The position numbers and the translations under genes are program-made. The notes under the pieces are model-generated. The model saw only the letters and a list, made by a program, of their open reading frames with translations, searched no databases and was not told the DNA's origin. Below are positions 1-9,083 of a stretch of 64,000 nt of DNA, in pieces. Position 1 is the first letter of the stretch. Each line of letters opens with the position of its first letter. Source of the DNA: Thermohalobaculum sp039027855 (GTDB taxonomy: Bacteria > Pseudomonadota > Alphaproteobacteria > Rhodobacterales > Rhodobacteraceae). The stretch lies in contig JBCCJI010000005.1 in the NCBI GenBank assembly GCA_039027855.1, positions 124,001 to 188,000 of the forward strand, in the 5' to 3' direction.

Positions 1-636
1 CGTCAGACGCGCGTCGATGAACAGCACGTTCAGCGAGGCGCCAAGGGCCAGGTTGTCGAGGATGTTGTAGGAGGCCGAGAACTGCGCCTCGACGGTCAGC
101 AGCGATGACTGGATGCCATCACCTGCGCCGATGAAGTTGTTCGGGTTCTCGGTCGTCAGGCCAAAGGGCGTGCGATTGCCGAAGGCGAGGACCAGATCCT
201 CGTTCACCCGGTAGGCTGCAGCAAGCGAGGGGATCACGCCGGATCGGTCGGCATCCGTGCTGCTCTGCGCCCCGAAGAACGATGCCGGCACGGGAGAAGC
301 CACCTGTGGCAGGGCCGGATCGACCTGGCCATCGATCAGGATGCCCTGGTTGACCAACAGTTCGTCAGTGCGCCCGTCCGATATGGGTGCCACGACTGAG
401 ACGTTCCCGCCGATCTCGATATCCACGACCTTGCTGAACGCGGCTGGGTTGAAAAGGCCATAGGTGACGTCCTTCGCGCCCGACACGCTGTCGGCGAAGG
501 ACATCCCCTGGGATTTGGTCGAACGCTCGTTGAGCTGAAAGGCGCCGGCGAGTGCCGTTGCAGGCATGATGGTCATGGACAGTGCAATGACGCTCGTCGA
601 GCGGCGCAATACCATCCCCCAGGTCGTTTGAAACAT
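1..636 (-). CDS. FadL/OmpP1/TodX-family outer membrane protein (3' end outside window)
   Basis: Reading from 636 down to the window edge gives an open frame of 212 codons with no stop, so the C-terminal part of the beta-barrel is missing. After a signal peptide ending near ALAG, the mature N-terminus AFQLNERSTKSQGMSFA followed by GLFNPAAF is typical of the FadL/OmpP1/TodX transporters, which take up long-chain fatty acids or aromatic hydrocarbons across the outer membrane. The ATG at 636 has a good ribosome binding site (GGAGGA) a few bases upstream and precedes the signal peptide. A longer frame that looks open on this strand is only a shadow. The substrate cannot be read from the sequence. 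Family assignment is firm, substrate is not. Confidence 0.9.
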   Translation of the reverse strand, partial: MFQTTWGMVLRRSTSVIALSMTIMPATALAGAFQLNERSTKSQGMSFADSVSGAKDVTYGLFNPAAFSKVVDIEIGGNVSVVAPISDGRTDELLVNQGILIDGQVDPALPQVASPVPASFFGAQSSTDADRSGVIPSLAAAYRVNEDLVLAFGNRTPFGLTTENPNNFIGAGDGIQSSLLTVEAQFSASYNILDNLALGASLNVLFIDARLT

Positions 637-867
637 CGCTTCCTCCAAGTGTCACGATCCTGTCGTCGTCGTGGCTGGCGAGAGCTGTTGGGGCATCGCA
701 GATGGCACGACAAGACGCGACGTAGCGTCCACCATCACAGAGTTTACGCGCACGTCAAGTTTCTGGTATTTTTGCCACATGTGCCGCTGCGTGATGCAGG
801 CATTCGGGCGGCTGGACCTGCTGATGGGCACACGCCATAGTCCGGCGACAGCGAAGGGGAGGCGGTG

Positions 868-1257
868 ATGCGGCTGATCGATCGCGTGCGGGAACTGGTG
901 ACCTGGTGGAATGGTCAGACCCTCGGAACCCGGGTCTTCACCTCGCGCCATGGCGAGCGCGTGGGCGAGGACGAGCGCGGCAATGTCTTCTACCAGACCG
1001 CGGATGCCACGCGCCGATGGGTGATCTATAACGGCGAGAGCGAGGCGTCGCGGATCTCGCCCGACTGGCATGGCTGGCTGCACCACACCTATGACACGCC
1101 CCCGACCGAGCGCCCTTTCGAGGTGAAGGACTGGGAGAAGCCGCATAAGCCCAACCTGTCGGGCACAGCGCTTGCCTATCGCCCACCCGGCAGCGTACTC
1201 ACGCCAGCAACCCGCGCTCCCGCGCGCGGGGATTACGACGCCTGGAAGCCCGAGTAA
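868..1257 (+). CDS. NADH:ubiquinone oxidoreductase 17.2 kDa subunit (NDUFA12 family)
   Basis: A 129-residue protein with the NDUFA12/B17.2 pattern: WWNGQTLGTR near the N-terminus, GERVGEDERGNVFYQ, RRWVIYNG and a central PDWHGWLHHTYD. In alphaproteobacteria and mitochondria this is an accessory subunit of respiratory complex I at the junction of the peripheral and membrane arms. The ATG at 868 follows a GGGGAGG ribosome binding site by about five bases. A GTG one codon upstream is also open but less well placed. It heads a plus-strand run with mlaD 13 bp downstream, an arrangement I recall from other Rhodobacteraceae although the functions are unrelated. Confidence 0.93.
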   Translation: MRLIDRVRELVTWWNGQTLGTRVFTSRHGERVGEDERGNVFYQTADATRRWVIYNGESEASRISPDWHGWLHHTYDTPPTERPFEVKDWEKPHKPNLSGTALAYRPPGSVLTPATRAPARGDYDAWKPE

Positions 1258-1270
1258 GAGCGCGAGAGCC

Positions 1271-1735
1271 ATGTCCGAGACCACGGCCGAGACGTCGGTT
1301 GGTGCCATAGTGCTTCTGGCCGCTGCGGGCTTTGTCGCCTATGCGGCCACGGTCGCCGATCTTGGCTTCGGCGGCGGGGGCGGCACCACGCTGGTGGCCG
1401 AGTTTCGCCGGGCCGAAGGGATCGCGCCGGGCGGCGATGTTCGGATTGCGGGGGTGAAGATCGGGTCCATCAGCTCGATGGTGCTTGATCCCGCTCGCTA
1501 CCGCGCGCGGGTCACACTCAACATCCAGCCGGGCATCGATATCCCAGATGACACCGCCGCCAAGATCACCCAGGCCAGCCTGCTCGGTGACAGCTACATC
1601 GCGCTGACACCCGGTGCGTCGGAGTTCATGCTGCAGGACGGCGAACTGATCACCTTCACGCAGGACAGCGTAAACCTCTTGGATCTGGTGGGCCGCTTCA
1701 TCGCTGGCGGCGGTAGCAGCGACGGCGAGGAGTGA
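1271..1735 (+). CDS. mlaD: MlaD-family phospholipid-transport substrate-binding protein
   Basis: The product has 154 residues: a short cytoplasmic start, one transmembrane anchor (about residues 8-28, rich in Ala, Val and Gly) and an MCE/MlaD domain (VAEFRRAEGIAPGGDVRIAG, then KITQASLLGDSYIALTPG). MlaD is the periplasmic hexameric ring of the Mla ABC system, which moves phospholipids between outer and inner membrane and keeps outer-membrane asymmetry. The ABC and permease genes are not nearby, so they must lie elsewhere. I chose the ATG at 1271, which directly precedes the membrane anchor, over a longer upstream frame that overlaps NDUFA12. The stop overlaps the start of the next gene by 4 bp (GTGA). 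Confidence 0.92.
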   Translation: MSETTAETSVGAIVLLAAAGFVAYAATVADLGFGGGGGTTLVAEFRRAEGIAPGGDVRIAGVKIGSISSMVLDPARYRARVTLNIQPGIDIPDDTAAKITQASLLGDSYIALTPGASEFMLQDGELITFTQDSVNLLDLVGRFIAGGGSSDGEE

Positions 1736-2634
1736 GCGGACCGTGGCAGCGACCGCCCTTCACCGGGCTGGGTGGAGGTCACCGCTGCTTTGGAGCCGCA
1801 TCGGTTGCGCTGCTTCTCGCCTGTGCCGGGGCATCGGCTGAGGCACAGACCGTCGATGGTTTGTTGGAGGTGCGCCCGCCCCCAGCAGCCGAGAACGCGC
1901 CACTGCCGCCCAGCAGACCGGGGCTTGGTGCCCGGTCGCTATTGCCGAACGGGGCGCGTGCGCCCGACCGGACGGCGACGACAGTGCCCTTGGGAACCGC
2001 CGAGCCGCCAACGATCGAGGTCGAGCGCACGCCCCTTGCCCCGCCGGTGTCGCCGGAAGACGGGGCTGAAACGGCGACAGGCGGGCCGATCGACAGTGCG
2101 ACAGGCGAAACCGGACCCGATGGTGAGCGGATCATCGAGGACCCCGCCGAAGCAGCGATCGCCGCGGCGGAGGGCGAGACAACCGACAGCGGGCGGTTCA
2201 AGCGTGCGCCCTTCAAGACGCCCGAGTTTCCTGAGTTCGATCGTAGCATAACCCTTGGCGTCACTGACGAGGCGGACAGCGCGCGCGTGGCGATCCTCGA
2301 CATGGTGAGTGCGACGACCGAGACGGTGGAGCTGCAGGCCGGTCGTCCGGCCGCCTTTCAGCGCCTGACGCTGACCCTGGTCGCCTGCGCCAAGCCCGAG
2401 CAGCGCGGCGGTATCGGCGATGTCGGTCTGCTGGAGGTCGCCGATGCGCGGCAGGGCGATGACCCCGTCTTCACCGGCTGGATGTTCGCCGAGAGCCCGG
2501 CGCTCTCCGCGCTTGATCACCCGCGCTACGACGTCTGGCTGATTTCCTGCATCGCCCGCTCGCCCGAAACCTCGGGCGGCAGCGCATCGAACGACGCATC
2601 GCGGGCCAGTGCCTCGGACAGCAGCGCCCGATAG
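1732..2634 (+). CDS. DUF2155 domain-containing exported protein
   Basis: This frame starts at a GTG overlapping the mlaD stop. It encodes a signal peptide (hydrophobic stretch ending near ASAEAQ), a roughly 140-residue Pro/Ala/Glu-rich linker, and a C-terminal DUF2155 domain (DMVSATTETVELQAGRP, LTLVACAKPE, FTGWMFAESPALSALDHPRYDVWLISC). DUF2155 proteins are periplasmic and of unknown function, and in Rhodobacteraceae are typically found beside mlaD and aat. The domain ends at about LISC. The last 27 or so residues, Ser/Ala-rich, are read from DNA that on the other strand encodes the end of aat, so the two genes overlap tail to tail by 109 bp. The GTG start is favoured by translational coupling but is not certain. 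Confidence 0.85.
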   Translation: MSGPWQRPPFTGLGGGHRCFGAASVALLLACAGASAEAQTVDGLLEVRPPPAAENAPLPPSRPGLGARSLLPNGARAPDRTATTVPLGTAEPPTIEVERTPLAPPVSPEDGAETATGGPIDSATGETGPDGERIIEDPAEAAIAAAEGETTDSGRFKRAPFKTPEFPEFDRSITLGVTDEADSARVAILDMVSATTETVELQAGRPAAFQRLTLTLVACAKPEQRGGIGDVGLLEVADARQGDDPVFTGWMFAESPALSALDHPRYDVWLISCIARSPETSGGSASNDASRASASDSSAR

Positions 2635-3182
2635 ATCGGACGTGAGACCGTGACGGCGCCCAGTGAGAGCAGGTGATCGGTAACGAACTGCGTGTCGAGC
2701 AGCCTGAAACCGCCCGCGCGTAGCCGTGCCACCAGATGTACCAGTGCGATCTTCGAGGCATCGGCCTCGCGGCTGAACATGCTCTCACCGAAAAACGCCG
2801 CGCCGAGGCGCACCCCGTAGAGACCTCCCACAAGACAGCCATCCCGCCAGACCTCGATGGAATGGGCGTGGTCCATGCGGTGCAGTTGGCCGTAGAGATC
2901 GGCGATGCGAGTGTTGATCCAGGTCTCGGGGCGTTCGGCGCAAGCGGCAACGACCTCGTCAAAGGCGCTATCCACCCGGACGTCGTGATCGGTGCGGCGT
3001 ACCCGCTTGCGCAGCGACCGCGACACATGCAGCCGCTCCAACGGCAGGATGCCCCGTCGGCGTGGCTCGACCCAGAAGACATCCTCGGCATCGGCGCTGT
3101 CGGCCATTGGAAAGACGCCGACGGCATAGGCCTTGAGCAGGAGCTCAGGCGTCAGCTCATCGTTGATCTCACCATCCTTCAT
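2526..3182 (-). CDS. aat: Leucyl/phenylalanyl-tRNA--protein transferase
   Basis: A 218-residue protein matching Aat: ELLLKAYAVGVFPMADS near the N-terminus, WVEPRRRGILPL, then GGLYGVRLGAAFFGESMFS and RLLDTQFVTDHLLSLGA. The enzyme transfers Leu, Phe or Met from tRNA onto proteins with N-terminal Arg or Lys, marking them for ClpS/ClpAP degradation by the N-end rule. I placed the start at 3182 (MKDGEI) because the extra residues encoded upstream do not resemble the family and the resulting length is normal. It lies downstream of accC on the same strand, about 130 bp away, and converges on the DUF2155 gene with a 109-bp overlap. Confidence 0.95.
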   Translation of the reverse strand: MKDGEINDELTPELLLKAYAVGVFPMADSADAEDVFWVEPRRRGILPLERLHVSRSLRKRVRRTDHDVRVDSAFDEVVAACAERPETWINTRIADLYGQLHRMDHAHSIEVWRDGCLVGGLYGVRLGAAFFGESMFSREADASKIALVHLVARLRAGGFRLLDTQFVTDHLLSLGAVTVSRPIYRALLSEALARDASFDALPPEVSGERAMQEISQTS

Positions 3183-3314
3183 CGCGTCGCGCCCCCTCGC
3201 GCGCCACTCGATGCGCCATGCCGCGCATGGCGGCAGCATGTCACACCAAAGTCGATGACCCAAGGGATCGCGGCGTCTCGCGGTGCGACGGTGCGGTTTC
3301 GCAACCCGCCGCGA

Positions 3315-4667
3315 TCAGCTCTCCATCCCGCCCGCACCGAGCCATTCCTCGAGCCAATGGATCGAGTAGACGCCGGCGCGGATCTGGGGTTCGGCCAAGA
3401 GCGCATGGAAGAGTGGGGTCGTGGTGTCGATACCGTCCACCACCAGCTCACCCAGCGCTCGGCTGAGGCGCGCCATGCAAGCAGTGCGGTCTTCGCCATG
3501 GACAATGAGCTTGGCAATCAGGCTGTCGTAATAGGGCGGGATGCGGTAGCCGCCGTACAGACCGCTGTCCATCCGCACGCCCAGCCCGCCCGGTGCATGA
3601 TAGGCGGTAACGGTGCCCGGAGAGGGGACAAAGGCCGGAACCCGCTCCGCGTTGACGCGGCATTCGATGGCATGACCGCGCGGGACAAGCGTCTCCTGCT
3701 CCAGCGTCATCCCGTGGCCCGAGGCAATCCGGATCTGCTCGGCCACAAGATCGACGCCGTAGACCATCTCGGTCACCGGGTGCTCGACCTGCAGGCGGGT
3801 ATTCATCTCGATGAAGTAGAACTCACCGTTTTCCCAGAGGAACTCGATCGTGCCGACACCACGATAGCCCATCTCGGCCACCGCCTTGGTACAAAGCCCG
3901 CCGATCTCGGCGCGTGTGGCGGCGTCGATGGCCGGCGAGGGGCACTCCTCGAAGACCTTTTGATGACGGCGCTGTAGCGAACAGTCGCGCTCACCGAGAT
4001 GCACGGCGCGACCCTGGCCATCGCCCACCACCTGGATCTCGATATGGCGCGGCAGCTCGAGATACTTTTCGAGGTACACCGCATCGTCGCCGAAAGCCGC
4101 CTTTGCCTCGCTGCGGGCCCCGTGAAAGGCGTGGTCGAGATCGGCGGCATTCTTCGCGACTTTCATGCCGCGTCCACCACCGCCGGCGGCCGCTTTGACC
4201 AGGACAGGATAGCCAATAACGGCCGCCGTCGCGCGCGCCTGTTCCAGCGTCTCGACCGCACCGTCGGATCCCGGAACGCAGGGCACGCCAAGCCGGCGCA
4301 TCATTTCCTTTGCGCTGATCTTGTCGCCCATGAGGCGGATATGATCGCTGGTCGGCCCGATGAAGACGAGGCCGTGATCCTCCACCATTTCAGCAAAGCC
4401 GGCGTTCTCGGACAGAAAGCCGTAACCGGGGTGCACGGCATCGGCGCCGGTGATCTCACAGGCGGTGATGATTGCGGCCTGGTTCAGGTAGCTGTCGGCC
4501 GAGGGAGGCGGGCCCACGCAAACACTTTCATCGGCCATGCGCACATGCATCGCCGTGGCATCGGCGGTGGAGTGGACGGCGACGGTGGCGATGCCCATTT
4601 CACGCGCCGCTCGGTGGACACGCAACGCGATCTCGCCGCGATTGGCGATGAGTATTTTCTTCACCAT
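3315..4667 (-). CDS. accC: Acetyl-CoA carboxylase, biotin carboxylase subunit
   Basis: A 450-residue biotin carboxylase with the expected order: N-terminal KKILIANRGEIALRV, the ATP-grasp glycine-rich loop AAGGGGRGMKVA around residue 160, catalytic FIEMNTRLQVEHPVTEMV near residue 290, and the C-terminal carboxylase domain. It carboxylates the biotin on AccB using ATP and bicarbonate, the first half-reaction of malonyl-CoA formation for fatty-acid synthesis. The start at 4667 gives the standard N-terminus. The gene lies 10 bp downstream of accB, the usual accBC operon. Confidence 0.97.
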   Translation of the reverse strand: MVKKILIANRGEIALRVHRAAREMGIATVAVHSTADATAMHVRMADESVCVGPPPSADSYLNQAAIITACEITGADAVHPGYGFLSENAGFAEMVEDHGLVFIGPTSDHIRLMGDKISAKEMMRRLGVPCVPGSDGAVETLEQARATAAVIGYPVLVKAAAGGGGRGMKVAKNAADLDHAFHGARSEAKAAFGDDAVYLEKYLELPRHIEIQVVGDGQGRAVHLGERDCSLQRRHQKVFEECPSPAIDAATRAEIGGLCTKAVAEMGYRGVGTIEFLWENGEFYFIEMNTRLQVEHPVTEMVYGVDLVAEQIRIASGHGMTLEQETLVPRGHAIECRVNAERVPAFVPSPGTVTAYHAPGGLGVRMDSGLYGGYRIPPYYDSLIAKLIVHGEDRTACMARLSRALGELVVDGIDTTTPLFHALLAEPQIRAGVYSIHWLEEWLGAGGMES

Positions 4668-4677
4668 GACGCGGCGA

Positions 4678-5175
4678 TCATTCGACGACGATGAGGGGTG
4701 CGCCGAACTCCACAGGTTCGGCATTGGCGACGAGCACTCGGGTCACACGCCCAGCGCGCGGCGCCGGGATCTGGTTCATCGTCTTCATCGCCTCGATGAT
4801 GAGCAGCGTCTGGCCCTCGGTCACCTCGTCTCCGACGGCCACAAAGGGGTCGGATCCCGGCTCCGGCGAAAGGTAGGCTGTCCCGACCATCGGAGAGGTA
4901 ACGGCATTTGCGTCGGTGGGGGTCGTGGCCGCTTCGGGGGCAGCCGGGACGGCGGCTGTGGCAGCGGCGAGCGGCTGAGCGGGAGCGACTGGCGCTGCGG
5001 GCGCCACCACCGCGAGCGGCGGCGCAACGGGCGCACCATGACGTGTCAACCGTACCTTCAGCTCGTCGTCTTCGCCAAATTCGCGGTCGACTTCGACTTC
5101 GGCAAGGTCATGCTCGCGCATCACTTCGGCAAGCGCGCGAATAAAGGCGACGTCAGCGTCGTTGTCTCGGCTCAT
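4678..5175 (-). CDS. accB: Acetyl-CoA carboxylase, biotin carboxyl carrier protein
   Basis: A 165-residue carrier protein: N-terminal helical region, an Ala/Pro-rich flexible linker at about residues 45-90, and a C-terminal biotinyl domain with the modification motif EAMKTMN, in which Lys131 is the expected biotinylation site. It shuttles carboxybiotin between AccC and the carboxyltransferase. The start at 5175 (MSRDND) fits the family better than the longer open frame. It is transcribed with accC, 10 bp downstream. In relatives aroQ often precedes accB; here the next gene upstream is a DsbA-like protein, and no aroQ is visible. Confidence 0.96.
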   Translation of the reverse strand: MSRDNDADVAFIRALAEVMREHDLAEVEVDREFGEDDELKVRLTRHGAPVAPPLAVVAPAAPVAPAQPLAAATAAVPAAPEAATTPTDANAVTSPMVGTAYLSPEPGSDPFVAVGDEVTEGQTLLIIEAMKTMNQIPAPRAGRVTRVLVANAEPVEFGAPLIVVE

Positions 5176-5282
5176 GCGGTCCGATCCTCCGTATCCCGGG
5201 CCGGACGCATGGGCCAATTCTTCCTGTTAGTCAAACCCGAGCCTGCCGCGACGAGCGCGCCGCGGGGCAGCGGCACGACCCC

Positions 5283-6065
5283 TTAGTTGGCCGCTGCCTG
5301 TGCGTCGCGCTCCCGCTCGACCAGAGCCAGCAGCTCGTTCTCCGGCACGGCGCCGCGCACGATCTGATCGCCGATGACAAAGGTGGGCGTGCCACGGATG
5401 TCGAGGGCGTCGGCCAGCATGTAGTTTCGATCGATCTGTTCCTGGATCTCGGGCGATCCGGCCAGATCCTTCAATTCGGCGATATCGTAGCCGACGACGC
5501 TGGCGATGCGGTAGGCCATGGTCTCGGTCAGCTCGCCCTGGAAGGCCATCAGCTCATCGCTCAGCGTCCCGTAGAGATCCGGATCGATCCTGAGCGCTGC
5601 CATCGCCATACGTCCGGCAACGACCGAGTCGGGCCCAAGGATTGGAAATTCCTTCACAATCAGGCGGATATTGCCATCTGTCTCAAGTGCTGCCTTAACC
5701 TCGGGATGGACGCGTTTGCAGAAGCCGCATCGGTAGTCGAGGAACTCGACCACCGTCACGTCGCCCTCGGGATTGCCGCCGACCCAGGAATAATCGGTGT
5801 CGTGCAGGGCCCCGAGATGCTGTGAGACGAGGGTCCGGTCGCGGTTGCGCTCCTGATCCTCGCGATTGGCCTGAAGCTTCTCGATGACCTCGGCGATGAC
5901 CTCGGGATTGTCGAGCAGATAGGCCCGGACCGAGGCGCCGAAGGTTGCGCGCTCTTCATCGGACATGGTGGCATAGTCGATGGTCTGCGCCTCCGCCGTG
6001 CTAAGTGGCGACAGGCTGAGCATCAGCGCGGCCGCGAGGGCGGTGGCAGGACGGGTCAGACGCAT
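5283..6065 (-). CDS. DsbA-family thiol:disulfide interchange protein
   Basis: A 260-residue exported protein: signal peptide ending near STAEAQ, a helical N-terminal segment of the ScsC/DsbG type (about residues 30-85), then a thioredoxin fold with the active site DYRCGFCKRVHP and the cis-Pro loop RGTPTFVIGD. It is expected to oxidise or isomerise disulfides in periplasmic proteins. The CGFC dipeptide does not by itself decide between oxidase and isomerase. The ATG at 6065 has a GGAG ribosome binding site just upstream and starts the signal peptide. It follows the M48 protease gene on the same strand by 88 bp, so the two may be co-transcribed envelope quality-control genes. Confidence 0.93.
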   Translation of the reverse strand: MRLTRPATALAAALMLSLSPLSTAEAQTIDYATMSDEERATFGASVRAYLLDNPEVIAEVIEKLQANREDQERNRDRTLVSQHLGALHDTDYSWVGGNPEGDVTVVEFLDYRCGFCKRVHPEVKAALETDGNIRLIVKEFPILGPDSVVAGRMAMAALRIDPDLYGTLSDELMAFQGELTETMAYRIASVVGYDIAELKDLAGSPEIQEQIDRNYMLADALDIRGTPTFVIGDQIVRGAVPENELLALVERERDAQAAAN

Positions 6066-6153
6066 GAGTGTCTCCGTTCGACTTGACGCAGTGGCACGAC
6101 GTGGTGGCGCAAGGTCGTTCACTTGGGAACGTCGGCTCACGCTCGTGGACGTA

Positions 6154-7563
6154 TTAACGTTTCATGGCGAGGATATCCTGGGCGCGCAACCATCCCGGCG
6201 TCCCTTCAGCGAGCAGGGCCGAGGCCTGGGTGGCAAAGCGAACCGCTTCCGAGCGCCGACCGATCAGTGCCATCCGCTCGGCGGTGACGAGCGTGGCAAA
6301 ATCGCGCCGTCCCGCACGCTCGTAGGCGATAGCCAGATCACGCATACCCGCAGCGTCTGCGCCGTCGTCGCGCCGCGCGCTCTCAAGCACCTGCAGCGCT
6401 TCGGCATCGGCAGCGGCGGTACGCATGGCGAGAAGCGCTCGGCCGAGGCCCGTTTTGATGAGCGGTGAGCGTGGCTCCAGCGAGACGGCCCGGCGAAACG
6501 CCGGAACGGCTGCTGCGGCCTGACCGCTCTCAAACAGGATCTGACCCTTCAGCTCATGGTAATAGGCGTCATTCGGCCGAAGCGCGATCAGCTGATCGGC
6601 CGCAGCGACCGCCGCCGGCGGATCGGGCAGGCGGTGGAGCGCGATCGTCCGGCGGTAGAGCGCGATCTCTTCCGCCTGGGGCAGATCTGCGCCCGGCGCC
6701 TTGCGCTGGCTGGAGAGCGTCCGCCGGGGACTGCTCAGGAACCCCTGCAGCTTGGCGCGCATGCGGGCATGCCAGTAATCGACCTCGGGATTGCGCGGCC
6801 ATTCCCGCGTTGCGGCCTGCTGCGCGGCATTGTCGATCAACTGCATACGGTCGGTCGTCAGGGGATGGGTCTGTGTATACGGATCGAGGCTGCCAAAGGT
6901 CAGCACCTCCTGGCCGCGAAAACGCGCGATGACGCTCTGCAAACCCGCGGGATCGATCCCCGCCCGGTTCATGTACTGCAGCGCCGCCTGGTCCGCCGCC
7001 GCCTCTTCGGCCCGATTGAAGCGCAGAAAGTTCCGCGTTGTCGCGTTGGTGAGACCGAGCCCCGCGGCCAGACCGGCACCACCGGCCCCCGCGGCCGCCG
7101 CGGCGACGCCGAGGACCAAGCCCAGTAGCGCGGGCCCCTTCGCCTCGTCGATGGCGATCTGCCGCCGTGCGAGATGCCCGCCGGTGATGTGGCCAAGCTC
7201 GTGTGCGATCACACCCTGCAGTTCCTCGGGCTTCTCCAGGGTGCTGAGAAGTCCAGTGTTGAAGAACATGTTCCGACCGCCGGCGACGAAGGCGTTCAGG
7301 CTGCTGTCGTTGATCAGATAAATCGGCACCGAGTCCGCATTGACCCCGGCCGCCCGGAAGATCGGCAGCGACAGGCGGTCCACGGTGCGCTCAATCTCGG
7401 CGTCGCGGATCAGCGAAAACGCATGGGCCAGATCTGGCAGGACGGTGGCAAAGGCGACGGCAGCCACGGTGACCGCCTTGGTCAGCCGCCCCAGCAACCC
7501 AGCGCGGCGACAACGGCCCTTTGCCACGCGCTCGGCGGGTCTGGGCAGGGGCACTGCGGGCAT
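6154..7563 (-). CDS. Periplasmic M48-family zinc metalloprotease with TPR repeats (BepA-like)
   Basis: A protein of about 469 residues with a basic N-terminus and hydrophobic signal segment, an M48 peptidase domain containing the zinc motif HELGHITGGH and a third-ligand region EEAAADQAALQYM, and a C-terminal half of TPR-like helical repeats. This layout matches the BepA/YfgC family, which degrades or assists misassembled outer-membrane proteins in the periplasm. The ATG at 7563 has an AGGAGAAG ribosome binding site; the much longer upstream frame would run into the divergent aminotransferase and is rejected. DsbA-like gene downstream. Confidence 0.93.
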   Translation of the reverse strand: MPAVPLPRPAERVAKGRCRRAGLLGRLTKAVTVAAVAFATVLPDLAHAFSLIRDAEIERTVDRLSLPIFRAAGVNADSVPIYLINDSSLNAFVAGGRNMFFNTGLLSTLEKPEELQGVIAHELGHITGGHLARRQIAIDEAKGPALLGLVLGVAAAAAGAGGAGLAAGLGLTNATTRNFLRFNRAEEAAADQAALQYMNRAGIDPAGLQSVIARFRGQEVLTFGSLDPYTQTHPLTTDRMQLIDNAAQQAATREWPRNPEVDYWHARMRAKLQGFLSSPRRTLSSQRKAPGADLPQAEEIALYRRTIALHRLPDPPAAVAAADQLIALRPNDAYYHELKGQILFESGQAAAAVPAFRRAVSLEPRSPLIKTGLGRALLAMRTAAADAEALQVLESARRDDGADAAGMRDLAIAYERAGRRDFATLVTAERMALIGRRSEAVRFATQASALLAEGTPGWLRAQDILAMKR

Positions 7564-7837
7564 CGTCTCTTCTCCTGTCCCGGCACGACATTCACGCCAC
7601 GACTCAGATGCGTGGATCATCTCAGACCCTACGCCAGCCCGGCGACCTACCGTCGCCAATGACCTCGACCCACGCGTTGGCCTGGCCATGCCGAGGTTCC
7701 CTTCGAGGACCGTAGAGAGTATTGCCTTCGCGCAGGGATGCGTCCAGTCGCCATCACATTGACGACAGAGCTGAAACCCCACAAACGCGCCGATGCGAAC
7801 GCAACCATGGGCGAGCGTCTGCGCGGGAAGGATCGCG

Positions 7838-9034
7838 ATGACCCTGAAGCTCTCGATGCGCGGTGAGACGCCGCCGTTTCGCGCGATGGATGTGCTGGCC
7901 GATGCTGCCCGACTGCAGGCCGCGGGTGCCGATGTGGTGCATATGGAGGTCGGAGAGCCCGCGCTCGGCGCCCCGCGCGCGGCGCTCGAGGCGTTGCGCG
8001 CCGCCACCGCTGCGGGTGAAAAACTCGGCTATACGAGCGGGCTCGGCACAGCGGCGCTGCGCGACGCCATCGCAAAGCTCTACCAACGCCGGCACGGTCT
8101 CGACCTCGATCCGGGTCGCGTTGTGGTGACGGCGGGGTCATCAGCGGCGTTCGCTATGGTCTTCCTAGCCCTGTTCGAGGCGGGCGGCCGCGTTGGGCTC
8201 GCGGATCCGGGGTACCCTGCCTATCGCAACATCATGAGCGCGCTCAGTCTTCAGGCGGTGCGGATTGCGACGGGGCCAGACACCCATTTCCAGCCGACAC
8301 CGGCGCTGATCGCGGCGGTTGAGGCGGAGGGCGGTGCCCTGGACGGTCTGCTTGTGGCGAGCCCGGCGAACCCCACCGGTGCGATGCTCGATCGTGCCGC
8401 GCTTAGTGCCCTGATCGAGGATGGTCGCGCCGCCCGCGGTGGCCGGGGCAGGGTGCTGATCGTCGATGAGATCTATCACGGCCTGACCTGGGGCCTGCCG
8501 GCGGTGAGCGCGCTCGAACTCGACGATGATGTCATCGTGGTGAACAGCTTCTCAAAATACTGGGGCATGACGGGCTGGCGGATCGGCTGGATGGTGGTGC
8601 CTGAACCACTGGTCAGACCGATGCAGAACCTCGCGCAGAACATGTTCATCTGCGCACCGCACCCGTCGCAGGTCGCTGCTATCGGCGCCCTGTCAGACGC
8701 GGGCGAGGCCGAAGTCGTTGCCGAGCTTGCCGCCTATCGCGAGAACCGGAGCGCGATCCTGGCCACCCTCACGGCGCTCGGCTTTCGCGATGTCGCGCCG
8801 GCCGACGGGGCCTTCTACGCCTATGCCACGCTGCCTGAGGGGTTTGACGACAGCACTACATTTTGCCGGCGCCTGCTACAGGAGCACCATGTGGCGGCGA
8901 CCCCGGGACTGGACTTCGATCCTGTGCGCGGGGGGCGTACCGTGCGTTTCTCTTACGCTCAGTCGCCCGAGCGCATCATCGAGGGATGCCGTCGCCTGAC
9001 CGCGATGGTCGAGGCCCTGCGGGGCGCCGCCTAG
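7838..9034 (+). CDS. Pyridoxal phosphate-dependent aminotransferase, class I/II
   Basis: A 398-residue fold-type I aminotransferase: VVHMEVGEPALGAP at the N-terminus, the YTSGLGTAALRDAIA substrate loop, ASPANPTG, IVDEIYHGL, and the PLP-binding lysine in NSFSKYWGMTGWRIGW. It transfers amino groups between an amino acid and a 2-oxo acid in the cytoplasm; the substrate cannot be called from sequence (aspartate/aromatic or alanine-type are the common possibilities). The ATG at 7838 has a GGAAGGAT ribosome binding site. It is divergent from the M48 gene, with 274 bp between them holding the promoters, and convergent with rne. Confidence 0.92.
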   Translation: MTLKLSMRGETPPFRAMDVLADAARLQAAGADVVHMEVGEPALGAPRAALEALRAATAAGEKLGYTSGLGTAALRDAIAKLYQRRHGLDLDPGRVVVTAGSSAAFAMVFLALFEAGGRVGLADPGYPAYRNIMSALSLQAVRIATGPDTHFQPTPALIAAVEAEGGALDGLLVASPANPTGAMLDRAALSALIEDGRAARGGRGRVLIVDEIYHGLTWGLPAVSALELDDDVIVVNSFSKYWGMTGWRIGWMVVPEPLVRPMQNLAQNMFICAPHPSQVAAIGALSDAGEAEVVAELAAYRENRSAILATLTALGFRDVAPADGAFYAYATLPEGFDDSTTFCRRLLQEHHVAATPGLDFDPVRGGRTVRFSYAQSPERIIEGCRRLTAMVEALRGAA

Positions 9035-9083
9035 GCCTGCCCGGACGTGTCCGCAGTATGGGCAGCGGCGATACCTGCCTGCG

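Noticed and set aside
5176..5282. Remnant aroQ upstream of accB
   Set aside because: The 107-bp gap holds no trace of the 3-dehydroquinase sequence that often precedes accB in relatives.
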